From Clostridia bacterium (lineage in GTDB: Bacteria > Bacillota > Clostridia > Oscillospirales > CAG-272): 33,518 bases of DNA. The stretch is taken from NCBI GenBank assembly GCA_017452665.1, contig JAFTLZ010000003.1, positions 1 through 33,518 on the forward strand, read 5' to 3'. The notes under the pieces are model-generated. The model saw nothing but the letters and a program-made list of their open reading frames with translations, searched no databases and was not told where the DNA came from. Position 1 is the first letter of the stretch. Each line of letters begins with the position of its first letter. Positions 1-6,870 of the stretch are shown piece by piece. The position numbers and the translations under genes are program-made.

Positions 1-2096
1 AAGGAAGTTCCCGCCCGATTGCCGGCGCGTAGCATTTTTTCCATAAACACCGAGCAAAGCGCCGAGGTCAAAGCCGCCTCCTTCCCTGCCCCCATGCCGT
101 CGCTGATCAACGCATAAAAATAATCCTTTTTGTTGGAGAACAAATTCAGGCTGTCTCCGCTGACACCGCCGTCCGCAGAAATGTTGTTTTGCGCCCCCGT
201 AACTGTGATTTTTTGCTTTGCCTGCAGGATCATGGTACTGACATTGTGCTCCACTTCAAACGTCGGCCGCCCCAATTCCGATCCACACAACTCCCCAAGA
301 TCCGAGCGTAAGGTCTCGGATGTCACTTTGGCATGATCCAGATCCACCCCGCGAATCAAAATTTTGCGGCATCGGCTGCCATAAACGGTCACACTGTTGG
401 CACGTACACCGGCGTCGTTGAGATAATCCGTAATCTGTTGCTCCAGCCCGGTATCAAAGCGGTATTCCCCGTCCTCTTCCTCCAGGGCATCGTTGATGAT
501 CTTTGCCGCCGATTCGTAATCCATTGCAAAAATTTCGGTGCGGTTGTTCCGCAGCATCTCTGCAGTCAAGTGCGCACAGTCACGGTTGATTCCTTCCAAT
601 ATTCCGTCCATGCGCGTGCAGCGGTGCAATAGGGGCTCGGCAATTTGTTCGCGTTCTACACTTCCGCGCGTGTGCAATGCCGAGATCAATCGGTTCACCG
701 TTCCCAAGGTGTCGGAATACTCCAACCCCCAGCAAACGCTTTTGTTCGGGCAATCGGTGCAAAAACGATCGAAGGAATCATCACAAATACGCCGCAGATC
801 CAGCGTCCCGGGGCGGCGAAAGCGGTCGCTCAGATTGTAAAACACCTCGGAAAGTGAGGAAAACGCATCCGAAATTCCGCGAAACCGATCGTTGGAGTCC
901 TGATATCGCGTGCTTTCCATCTGCAAGCGCGTCTCTTGCGCAGTACCGTTGGAAGGCGTTTCCACCTCCTCTTCCCGTACGGAGGCACTCGCCAGCTGTA
1001 GCTTTTGCGCAACCGTAAATACCGCACCCGCAATCAAAGCAGATGGAACCAAGCTCAAAAGCGCAGTGGCGCCGTCAATATATACCGACCACGCAACCGT
1101 GCAAAAGCAAGCACTCAGGATGCCGATATTCTCCTTCTCCAAACGGTGAAAAAAGCAGTATGCCAAGGCGGCAAGCAAAAACGCAGGCGCGTGAAGCGGA
1201 GCATACGCCAGCCCGCAAAGCCCCGCGGCGGCAATGCCGATCACATATCCACGGCTTTGGCAAAGAAAGAGGGTAAAAAACAGCGCCAAAATCGGTGCAA
1301 ATGGAAAGCTTAAAAAGGTGACCGTATTCGCCGCATAGATCAAAGAAAACAGAAGCGCCGCCTCGGAAACCGTTTTGAGTATTTCCGAGCGTGTTCGTTT
1401 CTCCAACGAAACCGAATAAACCATCGCTGCCGTCGGCGTCAAAAGCACCGAAAAAATTGCCGCAAACAGATCGTAATATCGAAATCCCCCTGCAAAAATG
1501 CGGTAAAGCGAAATGATCAGCACACACACCGCGGCAGTTGCCATCCGCAAGCAAACACTCTCCGAAAAAAGGTTCTTGGTCTCTTCCCAAAGTCCCGCCC
1601 CGTCAGCCTCCGCGGCATCGGTTTTCCAAATCCGCTTCCGCAGACGCGAAAGCCATGTTTCCGACTGTTCAGACGTCTCCGATCCCGTTGGCTTTTCAGG
1701 CTCAAGCGCCTTCAACTTCTTTTTCAAGCCTTCGGGGAGTGTAAAACGCGCATCGGGCGTATCCAACAGCATACTTGCAATCACGCGGATCAGCGCCGCC
1801 GCACAGTAGGCACAGATGTAAACAACCGGATCACGCAGATTGCTGATTGCCGACAGCAACAGCCCGATCAAAATGGCAACGGTATGCTTTGCCGAGCCGC
1901 AAAGCAGCGCCAACCCCAACGGATAGGTTTCAAACAGCATCCCTGCTTGTCCCAACAGCCAAGCCCAGCCGCACCACAGCACCTCCCTGCCCGCCGCAAG
2001 ACCGCGCGCCTTCCACACCCGCGCCGTTTCTGCGCGATCCTTTTGTATTGCTTCATTTCTTTTCTCTTTGTGTTCCCGAATTTTTTCTTCCTGCAT
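1..2096 (-). CDS. spoIIE: Stage II sporulation protein E (SpoIIE), 3' end outside window
   Basis: SpoIIE is the membrane-bound PP2C-type serine phosphatase that dephosphorylates SpoIIAA, which activates sigma-F in the forespore; it also acts at the polar septum. About 698 codons are visible against roughly 830 in Bacillus, so most of the phosphatase domain is missing. After a charged N-terminus there are about ten hydrophobic segments (roughly residues 30-350, broken by a hydrophilic stretch near 110-160). A soluble region follows, with a CTDCPNKSVCW cysteine motif. The first PP2C metal motif, YALISDGMGAG, lies about 30 codons before the edge. The start at 2096 follows a good GGAAGGTG ribosome binding site. 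I read no stop across the frame. The gene indicates a spore-forming host. It is divergent from the SLOG gene. The identification is firm. Confidence 0.93.
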   Translation of the reverse strand, partial: MQEEKIREHKEKRNEAIQKDRAETARVWKARGLAAGREVLWCGWAWLLGQAGMLFETYPLGLALLCGSAKHTVAILIGLLLSAISNLRDPVVYICAYCAAALIRVIASMLLDTPDARFTLPEGLKKKLKALEPEKPTGSETSEQSETWLSRLRKRIWKTDAAEADGAGLWEETKNLFSESVCLRMATAAVCVLIISLYRIFAGGFRYYDLFAAIFSVLLTPTAAMVYSVSLEKRTRSEILKTVSEAALLFSLIYAANTVTFLSFPFAPILALFFTLFLCQSRGYVIGIAAAGLCGLAYAPLHAPAFLLAALAYCFFHRLEKENIGILSACFCTVAWSVYIDGATALLSLVPSALIAGAVFTVAQKLQLASASVREEEVETPSNGTAQETRLQMESTRYQDSNDRFRGISDAFSSLSEVFYNLSDRFRRPGTLDLRRICDDSFDRFCTDCPNKSVCWGLEYSDTLGTVNRLISALHTRGSVEREQIAEPLLHRCTRMDGILEGINRDCAHLTAEMLRNNRTEIFAMDYESAAKIINDALEEEDGEYRFDTGLEQQITDYLNDAGVRANSVTVYGSRCRKILIRGVDLDHAKVTSETLRSDLGELCGSELGRPTFEVEHNVSTMILQAKQKITVTGAQNNISADGGVSGDSLNLFSNKKDYFYALISDGMGAGKEAALTSALCSVFMEKMLRAGNRAGTS

Positions 2097-2130
2097 AAGC
2101 TTTCACCTTCCTTTGCTTTATTCCACCTCT

Positions 2131-2164
2131 ATTTTACTACCTTTCTCGAGCGGAATCGGTCGAA
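2131..2164 (-). promoter_or_regulatory. Candidate spoIIE promoter with Spo0A-box-like site
   Basis: Reading toward spoIIE, a TAAAAT -10-like hexamer (2131-2136 on the plus strand as ATTTTA) lies 21 bases downstream of TTCGACC (2158-2164). This heptamer matches the inverted Spo0A box TTCGACA at six of seven positions. Bacillus spoIIE is driven by Spo0A through an unusually spaced sigma-A promoter, so the arrangement is plausible. A one-mismatch heptamer is weak evidence on its own. Confidence 0.3.
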
Positions 2165-2381
2165 TCCGGAGGTGCGTTTTCGGTTTTTTTGTGGTGAGAA
2201 AACCCTAAAAAGCGCACATTTGCACAAAAGCTTGAAAAGAGCGGCAAGAAAAAGAAAAAAGCACCGCTGTTTGTGTCGCGGCGCGTTGGTTTTTGTCATA
2301 CGATTTTTTGCATTTTTTCGGAATTTTTTGAAAAAGACAACCGTTTTTTCGAAAAAAATGCTTTCTTTTTGAGGCAATCTG

Positions 2382-2390
2382 TGATATACT
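2382..2390 (+). promoter_or_regulatory. Extended -10 promoter of the SLOG gene
   Basis: TGATATACT is a TGn-extended -10 element. The hexamer TATACT at 2385-2390 lies 25 bases before the start codon. No recognisable -35 hexamer is present 17 bases upstream, as is common for extended -10 promoters. Confidence 0.5.
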
Positions 2391-2415
2391 ATTCTGTGAT
2401 ATGGGAGGTGAAAAC

Positions 2416-2895
2416 ATGGCAAAAACAGTTTGCTTTACCGGGCATCGCACCATTCCGCAGGAGCAATACCCAAATTTGGTCGATGCGTTGAACACAGAAA
2501 TCGAACGCCAGATCCGCGCGGGAGCCGTCACCTTCCGCACCGGCGGCGCGCTTGGCTTTGATACCTTGGCGGCGCTCTGCGTGCTTTCCGCCCGCAAGCA
2601 GCATCCGCATATCCGCTTGGAGCTGATCCTCCCATGCCCCACGCAATCGGACAACTGGAACGCCTCCGACACCCGCTTGTATGAGCAGATCATCGAGCAA
2701 GCCGACTGCCATCGCTATGTCAGCCAATATTACTATGCCGGAGTTCTGCAGATGCGCAACCGAGCGCTTGTGGAAGGCTCCGACGTTTGCATCGCCTATC
2801 TTCGCACCTCACACGGCGGTGGAACCGCCTATACCGCGGCGTGCGCCCTGCGTGCAGGGGTGGAATTCGTCAATCTGTTCGAGCTTCTCAAATAA
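2416..2895 (+). CDS. SLOG family protein (DUF1273/YpsA-like, TGHR type)
   Basis: This 159-residue cytosolic protein belongs to the SLOG superfamily of Rossmann-like nucleotide-binding proteins. It starts MAKTVCFTGHR, followed by GGALGFD (residues 43-49) and a C-terminal stretch with NRALVEGSD and SHGGGTAYT. These are the usual loops of the DUF1273/YpsA-like group, thought to bind a nucleotide or NAD-derived ligand. Molecular function is unknown. The start at 2416 is preferred over an upstream in-frame ATG at 2401 because GGGAGGTG sits five bases before it and overlaps that ATG. The gene is monocistronic, with its own promoter and a strong terminator downstream. No partner gene is adjacent. 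Family assignment is confident; the role is open. Confidence 0.85.
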   Translation: MAKTVCFTGHRTIPQEQYPNLVDALNTEIERQIRAGAVTFRTGGALGFDTLAALCVLSARKQHPHIRLELILPCPTQSDNWNASDTRLYEQIIEQADCHRYVSQYYYAGVLQMRNRALVEGSDVCIAYLRTSHGGGTAYTAACALRAGVEFVNLFELLK

Positions 2896-2984
2896 ACCGT
2901 AAAAAGCTTCTGCGATAGAACAGTAACGTAATAAAATGTACCTACCGACAAAAGGACCGGTGAGTGAATTTAGCGGCAAAAAAG

Positions 2985-3030
2985 ATGCACTTAACGAAGC
3001 AAAAAGTCGAATTAAGTGCATTTTTCTTTT
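2985..3030. terminator. Terminator between convergent genes (SLOG / DUF2752)
   Basis: A perfect 10-bp stem, ATGCACTTAA (2985-2994) with TTAAGTGCAT (3012-3021), encloses a 17-base loop. It is followed by TTTTTCTTTT on the plus strand and preceded by an A run, which gives a T run on the minus strand. It can therefore serve both the SLOG gene and the convergent DUF2752 gene. Confidence 0.85.
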
Positions 3031-3033
3031 CCG

Positions 3034-3483
3034 TCACCCTCGTACGGAGTTCCAAAAATCCACCAGATCTCCCGTGGGATCAATGCCGTGCGCGATCATC
3101 AGATAGTTGCGCAAAACCGCATAGCCGACCAGCACAACCGCCATGACCACCCAGCTCCATTGCGGAAACCGCAAAAAGGGAGGCTCGTGCCGAAAAAAGC
3201 GCACCCACGCAACAAAATCCGCAATGAGCAATATCAAAATTCCAATTGTGACCAGCGGATTGTACCGCAAGGCACCCACCACGTCCAAATGCAATAGCGC
3301 ATCTACGGCACGCGTTCCACCACATACGGGACAGTAAAGAAACAACCGATCATGTAACACACATTGCGACAAAAACGATGGCATCGCGCCAGCGATTGCC
3401 CGATACAGCGGAAAGAATAAGATCACCGCCAATGCGGCCAAATGAAGTATCAAAAAATATTTGCGGCTCTTACGCAAATCCAT
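3034..3483 (-). CDS. DUF2752-type small membrane protein
   Basis: The protein has 149 residues and about four hydrophobic segments: near the N-terminus, around the CPVCGGTRA motif, in the middle (TIGILILLIADFVAWV) and near the C-terminus (WVVMAVVLVGYAVL). The motif CPVCGGTRAVDALLHLD followed by RYNPL is the signature of the DUF2752 family, whose function is unknown. The paired cysteines could bind metal or form a disulfide; that is inference. The ATG at 3483 is chosen because AAGGAG lies nine bases upstream. An upstream TTG at 3492 would abut the ribosome binding site. It is divergent from the DUF4190-like gene, and families of this kind often sit beside small multi-cysteine membrane proteins. 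Confidence 0.8.
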   Translation of the reverse strand: MDLRKSRKYFLILHLAALAVILFFPLYRAIAGAMPSFLSQCVLHDRLFLYCPVCGGTRAVDALLHLDVVGALRYNPLVTIGILILLIADFVAWVRFFRHEPPFLRFPQWSWVVMAVVLVGYAVLRNYLMIAHGIDPTGDLVDFWNSVRG

Positions 3484-3517
3484 ACGCCCCAACTCCTTTT
3501 TCCCCTTTATGCACTCT

Positions 3518-3546
3518 ATTTTACCATAAAAAATGTATTTTGAAAA
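3518..3546 (-). promoter_or_regulatory. Promoter of the DUF2752 gene
   Basis: On the minus strand, TGGTAAAAT is an extended -10 (ATTTTA on plus at 3518-3523). A weak -35, TTTTCA, lies 17 bases upstream (3541-3546). A perfect 0A-box heptamer TGTCGAA (plus, 3549-3555) lies just upstream of the -35, but a heptamer alone is weak evidence. Confidence 0.6.
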
Positions 3547-3585
3547 GATGTCGAAAGAAATTCACGATATTTTTTTCAAAAACCA

Positions 3586-3614
3586 TTGAAAAATCCTGTA
3601 TTTTATGGTACAAT
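3586..3614 (+). promoter_or_regulatory. Sigma-A promoter of the DUF4190-like gene
   Basis: TTGAAA (3586-3591), a 17-base spacer and TACAAT (3609-3614), with TGG immediately before the -10. This is close to the sigma-A consensus with an extended -10. The start codon is 29 bases downstream. Confidence 0.85.
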
Positions 3615-3642
3615 GAGGTATCAACTATCGGAGGTTATACCC

Positions 3643-4074
3643 ATGAACAATCAGTTTGATTATCAAAATACCAATTCTGCCGCCTATAACATTGTTCCGC
3701 CGGAGGATCCCAACAAGCGCAGCAAAGCATTTTCCATCGCGTCGATGGTGCTTGGCATCGTTGCCGTGTGCAGCTGTTGTTGCTGTTGCGGCGCATACGT
3801 ATTCCCCGCACTGTTCGGCGTCCTTGCTGTCATTTTTGCCATCGTAGCAAGAGTCACCTCCCCCGCCAAAAAATTTACCGGCATGGCAATCGCAGGCTTG
3901 ATCCTCGGTATCTTGGCGCTCGTCATCTTCATTCTTCTGTTCGCTTTCGAGCTCTTCATGTTCACGCTTCCGGAGGAAGAACTGGAAAATATGCTGAAGA
4001 GCCTTATGGGCGAGGAGGCTTACCAGGAGTATCTGGATATGATCGGCTCCATGGCTGAAACCGACGCGCCTTAA
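3643..4074 (+). CDS. DUF4190-like small membrane protein with a cysteine cluster
   Basis: This 143-residue protein has a polar, Asn/Gln-rich N-terminus (about 35 residues), two hydrophobic segments (residues about 32-65 and 80-110) and an acidic C-terminal tail. The first membrane segment contains CSCCCCCG, six cysteines in seven residues. The layout of a polar head and two glycine/alanine-rich helices (SIASMVLGIVAV and GMAIAGLILGILALV) resembles DUF4190 family proteins, whose function is unknown. The start at 3643 follows CGGAGG. An upstream in-frame ATG at 3586 overlaps the -35 element, so it is rejected. The gene is monocistronic, with its own promoter and terminator, and divergent from the DUF2752 gene. 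Confidence 0.75.
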   Translation: MNNQFDYQNTNSAAYNIVPPEDPNKRSKAFSIASMVLGIVAVCSCCCCCGAYVFPALFGVLAVIFAIVARVTSPAKKFTGMAIAGLILGILALVIFILLFAFELFMFTLPEEELENMLKSLMGEEAYQEYLDMIGSMAETDAP

Positions 4075-4094
4075 CCGCAAACAAATGAAAAGCT

Positions 4095-4140
4095 ACAGAC
4101 CCTTATAGGTGTAAAACCTACGAGGGTCTGTTTCTATTTT
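4095..4140 (+). terminator. Rho-independent terminator after the DUF4190-like gene
   Basis: ACAGACCCTTATAGG (4095-4109) pairs with CCTACGAGGGTCTGT (4117-4131) around a seven-base loop, followed by TTCTATTTT. The minus-strand reading has a weaker T run (GCTTTTCATTTG), so it may also help end the convergent metal-efflux operon. Confidence 0.88.
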
Positions 4141-4194
4141 CTGCGATTCTGTTTAAACAATCAATTTTGAATGACCACAGTGAAATTACCGCGC

Positions 4195-4560
4195 TTACGG
4201 CTCACAGATATGCTCCATTCCCTGGTCAATGATGGTACGCACGTGCTGATCCGCCAGCGAATAAAAGATCGACTTCCCCGCTCGGCGGCTCTTGACCAGC
4301 TTGCTTTGCTTGAGAATTTTGAGCTGATGGGAAATGGCAGACGGCGTCATATTCAGCGCGCGTGAGAGATCGCATACGCACACCTCCGCCGCCGACAGCA
4401 CAAACAAAATGCGCATCCGCGTCGAATCGCCAAATACCTTAAACAGCTCGGCAAGATCGTACAGCGCAGTTTCCGTCGGGAGCGTCTCCCGCACAACGGT
4501 CAAAAGCTCCTCGTGAACCTCATTACAACATTCCTCTGCTTTTTCCTGCTTGTAATCCAT
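4195..4560 (-). CDS. ArsR/SmtB family metal-sensing repressor
   Basis: This 121-residue dimeric winged-helix repressor probably releases DNA when it binds Zn, Cd or Pb. The recognition region is TPSAISHQLKILKQSKL (residues 72-88), followed by the wing SRRAGKSIFYSL. Two classes of metal site are visible. One is the alpha-3N cysteine set: Cys11/Cys12 near the N-terminus and CVCD at Cys61/Cys63, as in CadC and ArsR. The other is the alpha-5 set at the C-terminus: Asp104, His106, His117 and Glu120, matching the SmtB/CzrA spacing DxH-x10-HxxE. It is the last gene of the HMA-ATPase-ArsR operon, 11 bases after the ATPase, with GGAGGG in the gap. Two matching operators lie at the operon promoter, so autoregulation is likely. 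The exact metal is not determined. Confidence 0.92.
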   Translation of the reverse strand: MDYKQEKAEECCNEVHEELLTVVRETLPTETALYDLAELFKVFGDSTRMRILFVLSAAEVCVCDLSRALNMTPSAISHQLKILKQSKLVKSRRAGKSIFYSLADQHVRTIIDQGMEHICEP

Positions 4561-4571
4561 ATTCCCTCCTC

Positions 4572-6467
4572 TTATCTCTGTTTTGCCAAAGGACCGTCCA
4601 CGTGCAAAGCGCGAATGGCGTTCAAAACCGCAAGCACCATCACACCCACGTCTGCAAAAATCGCAAACCACATATTGGCAATACCGAACGCGCCCAAAAT
4701 CAGGCACAGTCCCTTAATCCCCAGTGCAAAATAAATATTTTGATATACGATGCGCAAGCATTTGCGCGCAATGCGGATCGCCTGCGCAATTTTGAGCGGA
4801 TTGTCATCCATCAAAACGATGTCAGCCGCTTCGATCGCCGCATCCGAGCCCAACGCTCCCATGGCAATGCCCACGTCCGCACGGGAAAGCACGGGCGCGT
4901 CATTGATCCCGTCTCCCACAAACGCAAGCTTTTCCCGCGGGGATTTTTCCGCCAACAGCCGCTCCACAATCTGTACCTTATCCTCCGGCAACAGCTCGTA
5001 ATGCACCTCGTCAATCCCAAGCTCGCCTGCAACCGCTTCACCAACGCGGCGCGCGTCGCCCGTCAGCATCACGGTCTTACGGACACCAATCCGACGCAAA
5101 TCCGCAATCGCCTCCGCAGAGGTTGGCTTTATACGGTCGGTAATCAGAACATACCCCGCAAATTTTCCGTCCACTGCAACGTAAACCGCAGCTCCCGGCT
5201 CGTCACACGCCGCAGGATGGATCCCCAAGCGCTCCATCAGCTTCAGGTTTCCAACCGCCACCGCGTGCAAATCCACCTTCGCCGTTACGCCGTGTCCGCC
5301 GATCTCCGTGACCTCGCTTACCCGCTCCGAGTCCAATTCGCAGCCCGCTTCACCGTACGCACGGCACAAGCTGCGGCTGATCGGATGCGTTGAAAATTGC
5401 TCGGCAAGCGCCGCGTATTCCAACAGCTTCTCCGCTTCCATTTCACACGGCAAGATCTTTGCAACCTCAAATACACCGCCCGTTACGGTTCCGGTTTTGT
5501 CAAACGCAACCAGCCTGACACCTGCCAAGGTCTCCAGATAGTTGGAGCCCTTCACAAGCACGCCCGCGCGCCCCGCACCGCCGATTCCGGCAAAAAAGCT
5601 GAGCGGAATACTGATCACCAACGCACAGGGACAGCTGATGACCAAAAAGGTCAGTGCGCGGTAGATCCAATCCCCCCACTCCGGGGCGGACTGCATCACG
5701 GTCAACTGAAAGAGCGGCGGCAAAACGGCAAGCGCCAAGGCACCAAAGCAAACAGCCGGGGTGTAATAGCGTGCGAATTTTGCGATAAAATTCTCAGAGC
5801 GCGACTTTTTTGAACTCGCATTCTCCACCAGGTCCAAAATTTTGGAAACGGTGGATTCGCCAAACTCCTTCGTGGTGCGAATCTGTAACACGCCCGTCAG
5901 GTTCACACAGCCGCTGATGACTTCGTCCCCCACCGCAACCTCGCGCGGTACGCTCTCCCCCGTCAGTGCCCCCGTGTTAAGCGTGGACGCACCTTCGGTA
6001 ACAACACCGTCAATCGGGATCTTTTCTCCGGGCTTGACTAAAATCACCGTGCCAACCTCGACCTCGTCAGGGTCTATTTGGCAGTATTCACCGCTCTCAT
6101 CCGCAACGTTGGCATAATCCGGACGGATATCCATCAGCTCGCTGATGCTCCGTCTGCTTTTTCCCACCGCATAGGATTGAAACAGCTCACCGATCTGATA
6201 AAACAGCATCACGGCAGTTCCCTCGGCATAGTCGCCCAGAACAATGGCGCCAACCGTTGCCACCGCCATCAAAAAATTTTCGTCAAAGGGCTGAAGATGT
6301 ATGATCCCCTTTCCCGCCTTGATCAGAATATCGTAGCCGATACACAGATACGGTAGCATGAACAGCGCAAAACGAAGCCAGCCCTCTACAGGCAACAGTG
6401 ATACGCCGACCAACAAAACCGCCGCAAGAATAATCCGAACCAGTACTTTTTTCTGTTTGCGATTCAT
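4572..6467 (-). CDS. P1B-type Zn/Cd/Pb-exporting ATPase
   Basis: This 631-residue inner-membrane ATPase pumps soft divalent metals out of the cell. Motifs in order: TGES (169-172, actuator domain), the SCPCAL metal-transport motif (Cys279-Pro280-Cys281), the phosphorylated aspartate in DKTGT (Asp323), His361-Pro362 in the nucleotide domain, TGD (469-471), GDGIND (518-523), and ADVGVM with Asp606 in the last membrane helix. CPC together with that aspartate is typical of the P1B-2 class (ZntA/CadA). Unusually, there is no N-terminal HMA domain. The protein begins directly with a charged tail and the first membrane helices, and a free HMA domain is encoded immediately upstream. ATG 6467 is preferred; TTG 6494 or GTG 6488 would also be in frame, but no start has a strong ribosome binding site (GGAA lies about eight bases before 6467). 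Confidence 0.95.
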   Translation of the reverse strand: MNRKQKKVLVRIILAAVLLVGVSLLPVEGWLRFALFMLPYLCIGYDILIKAGKGIIHLQPFDENFLMAVATVGAIVLGDYAEGTAVMLFYQIGELFQSYAVGKSRRSISELMDIRPDYANVADESGEYCQIDPDEVEVGTVILVKPGEKIPIDGVVTEGASTLNTGALTGESVPREVAVGDEVISGCVNLTGVLQIRTTKEFGESTVSKILDLVENASSKKSRSENFIAKFARYYTPAVCFGALALAVLPPLFQLTVMQSAPEWGDWIYRALTFLVISCPCALVISIPLSFFAGIGGAGRAGVLVKGSNYLETLAGVRLVAFDKTGTVTGGVFEVAKILPCEMEAEKLLEYAALAEQFSTHPISRSLCRAYGEAGCELDSERVSEVTEIGGHGVTAKVDLHAVAVGNLKLMERLGIHPAACDEPGAAVYVAVDGKFAGYVLITDRIKPTSAEAIADLRRIGVRKTVMLTGDARRVGEAVAGELGIDEVHYELLPEDKVQIVERLLAEKSPREKLAFVGDGINDAPVLSRADVGIAMGALGSDAAIEAADIVLMDDNPLKIAQAIRIARKCLRIVYQNIYFALGIKGLCLILGAFGIANMWFAIFADVGVMVLAVLNAIRALHVDGPLAKQR

Positions 6468-6490
6468 CGTTGTATTCCGTGCGGACACCG

Positions 6491-6709
6491 TCAAAGGTAG
6501 ATCTCGCAGTCATCCTCCACCTTTTTGCAGTTTTTCAACACTTGCTTCATCACGGCAGAAGCATCCGCACCGTCCTCAAACTCCACCGCCATTTTCAAGG
6601 TCATAAAATTGACGGTTGCGCTCTTGACCCCTTCCGTTTTTTGCGCGGCAAGCTCCATTTTGTTGGCACAGTTTGCGCAGTCCACCTCAATTTTGTAGGT
6701 TTTTTTCAT
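6491..6709 (-). CDS. Stand-alone HMA heavy-metal-binding protein
   Basis: This 72-residue protein is a single ferredoxin-like HMA domain. MKKTYKIEVDCANCANKME carries the metal-binding CxxC in the DCANCA form typical of Zn/Cd ATPase domains rather than the MTCxxC form of copper domains. The C-terminus, KKVEDDCEIYL, adds a third cysteine and an acidic cluster that could supply extra ligands. It is the first gene of the metal-efflux operon, after a strong GGAGGGG site, and ends 23 bases before the ATPase ATG. It probably delivers metal to, or regulates, the ATPase, replacing the fused domain of classical CadA/ZntA. Alternatively it buffers metal on its own. The identification is firm; the role is inferred from position. 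Confidence 0.93.
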   Translation of the reverse strand: MKKTYKIEVDCANCANKMELAAQKTEGVKSATVNFMTLKMAVEFEDGADASAVMKQVLKNCKKVEDDCEIYL

Positions 6710-6732
6710 CGTTTTCCCCTCCGATTAAAACA

Positions 6733-6750
6733 TTTGAACAACTGTTCAAA
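6733..6750. promoter_or_regulatory. SmtB/ArsR-type operator 1
   Basis: TTTGAACAACTGTTCAAA is a perfect palindrome apart from its central bases. Its core TGAACA-nn-TGTTCA matches the 12-2-12 operators known for SmtB/ZiaR/CzrA repressors. It lies directly downstream of the -10 hexamer, over the expected transcription start, where repressor binding would block initiation. Confidence 0.88.
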
Positions 6751-6753
6751 CGT

Positions 6754-6782
6754 ATTATACTCCTTTTCTCTATATTTGTCAA
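6754..6782 (-). promoter_or_regulatory. Consensus sigma-A promoter of the metal-efflux operon
   Basis: On the minus strand, TTGACA (plus 6777-6782), a 17-base spacer and TATAAT (plus 6754-6759) form a perfect consensus promoter. It is flanked by two operators, as expected for a strong promoter held off by a repressor. Confidence 0.95.
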
Positions 6783-6799
6783 CCCTATTTCAAAAAAAT

Positions 6800-6819
6800 A
6801 TTTGAACAAATATTCAAAT
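6800..6819. promoter_or_regulatory. SmtB/ArsR-type operator 2
   Basis: ATTTGAACAAATATTCAAAT has the same TGAACA-nn-TATTCA core as operator 1, close to the known Synechococcus SmtB site. It lies about 18 bases upstream of the -35, centred 68 bases from operator 1. Two dimers could bridge or cooperate. Confidence 0.82.
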
Positions 6820-6821
6820 GT

Positions 6822-6861
6822 TGAAATAAAAGAAAAGGAACTGCCAACCTGCAATTCCTTT
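6822..6861 (-). terminator. Terminator of the nucleoside salvage operon
   Basis: On the minus strand, AAAGGAA-T-TGC and GCA-G-TTCCTTT (plus 6834-6861) form a stem with one mismatch and a six-base loop, followed by TCTTTTATTT. It sits just after the pdp stop and before the metal operon's upstream operator. Confidence 0.75.
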
Positions 6862-6870
6862 CTTAAAAAT

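Larger units (their letters stand above)
2097..2415. other. Divergent intergenic region, spoIIE / SLOG gene
   Basis: This 319-base AT-rich stretch holds the spoIIE upstream signals at its left end and the SLOG-gene promoter at its right end. Between them is an imperfect inverted repeat: GCATTTTTTCG at 2310-2320 and CGAAAAAAATGC at 2350-2361, with a 29-base loop. No open frame here has a ribosome binding site. I see no RNA gene. Confidence 0.6.

Noticed and set aside
2310..2361. Inverted repeat GCATTTTTTCG / CGAAAAAAATGC upstream of the SLOG gene
   Set aside because: It is AT-rich with a 29-base loop and one extra base. It is not placed as a terminator for any gene and could be chance in such a base composition.
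3549..3555. Perfect Spo0A-box heptamer TGTCGAA between the DUF2752 and DUF4190-like genes
   Set aside because: A 7-mer is expected several times by chance in this window on both strands, and no second box is nearby.
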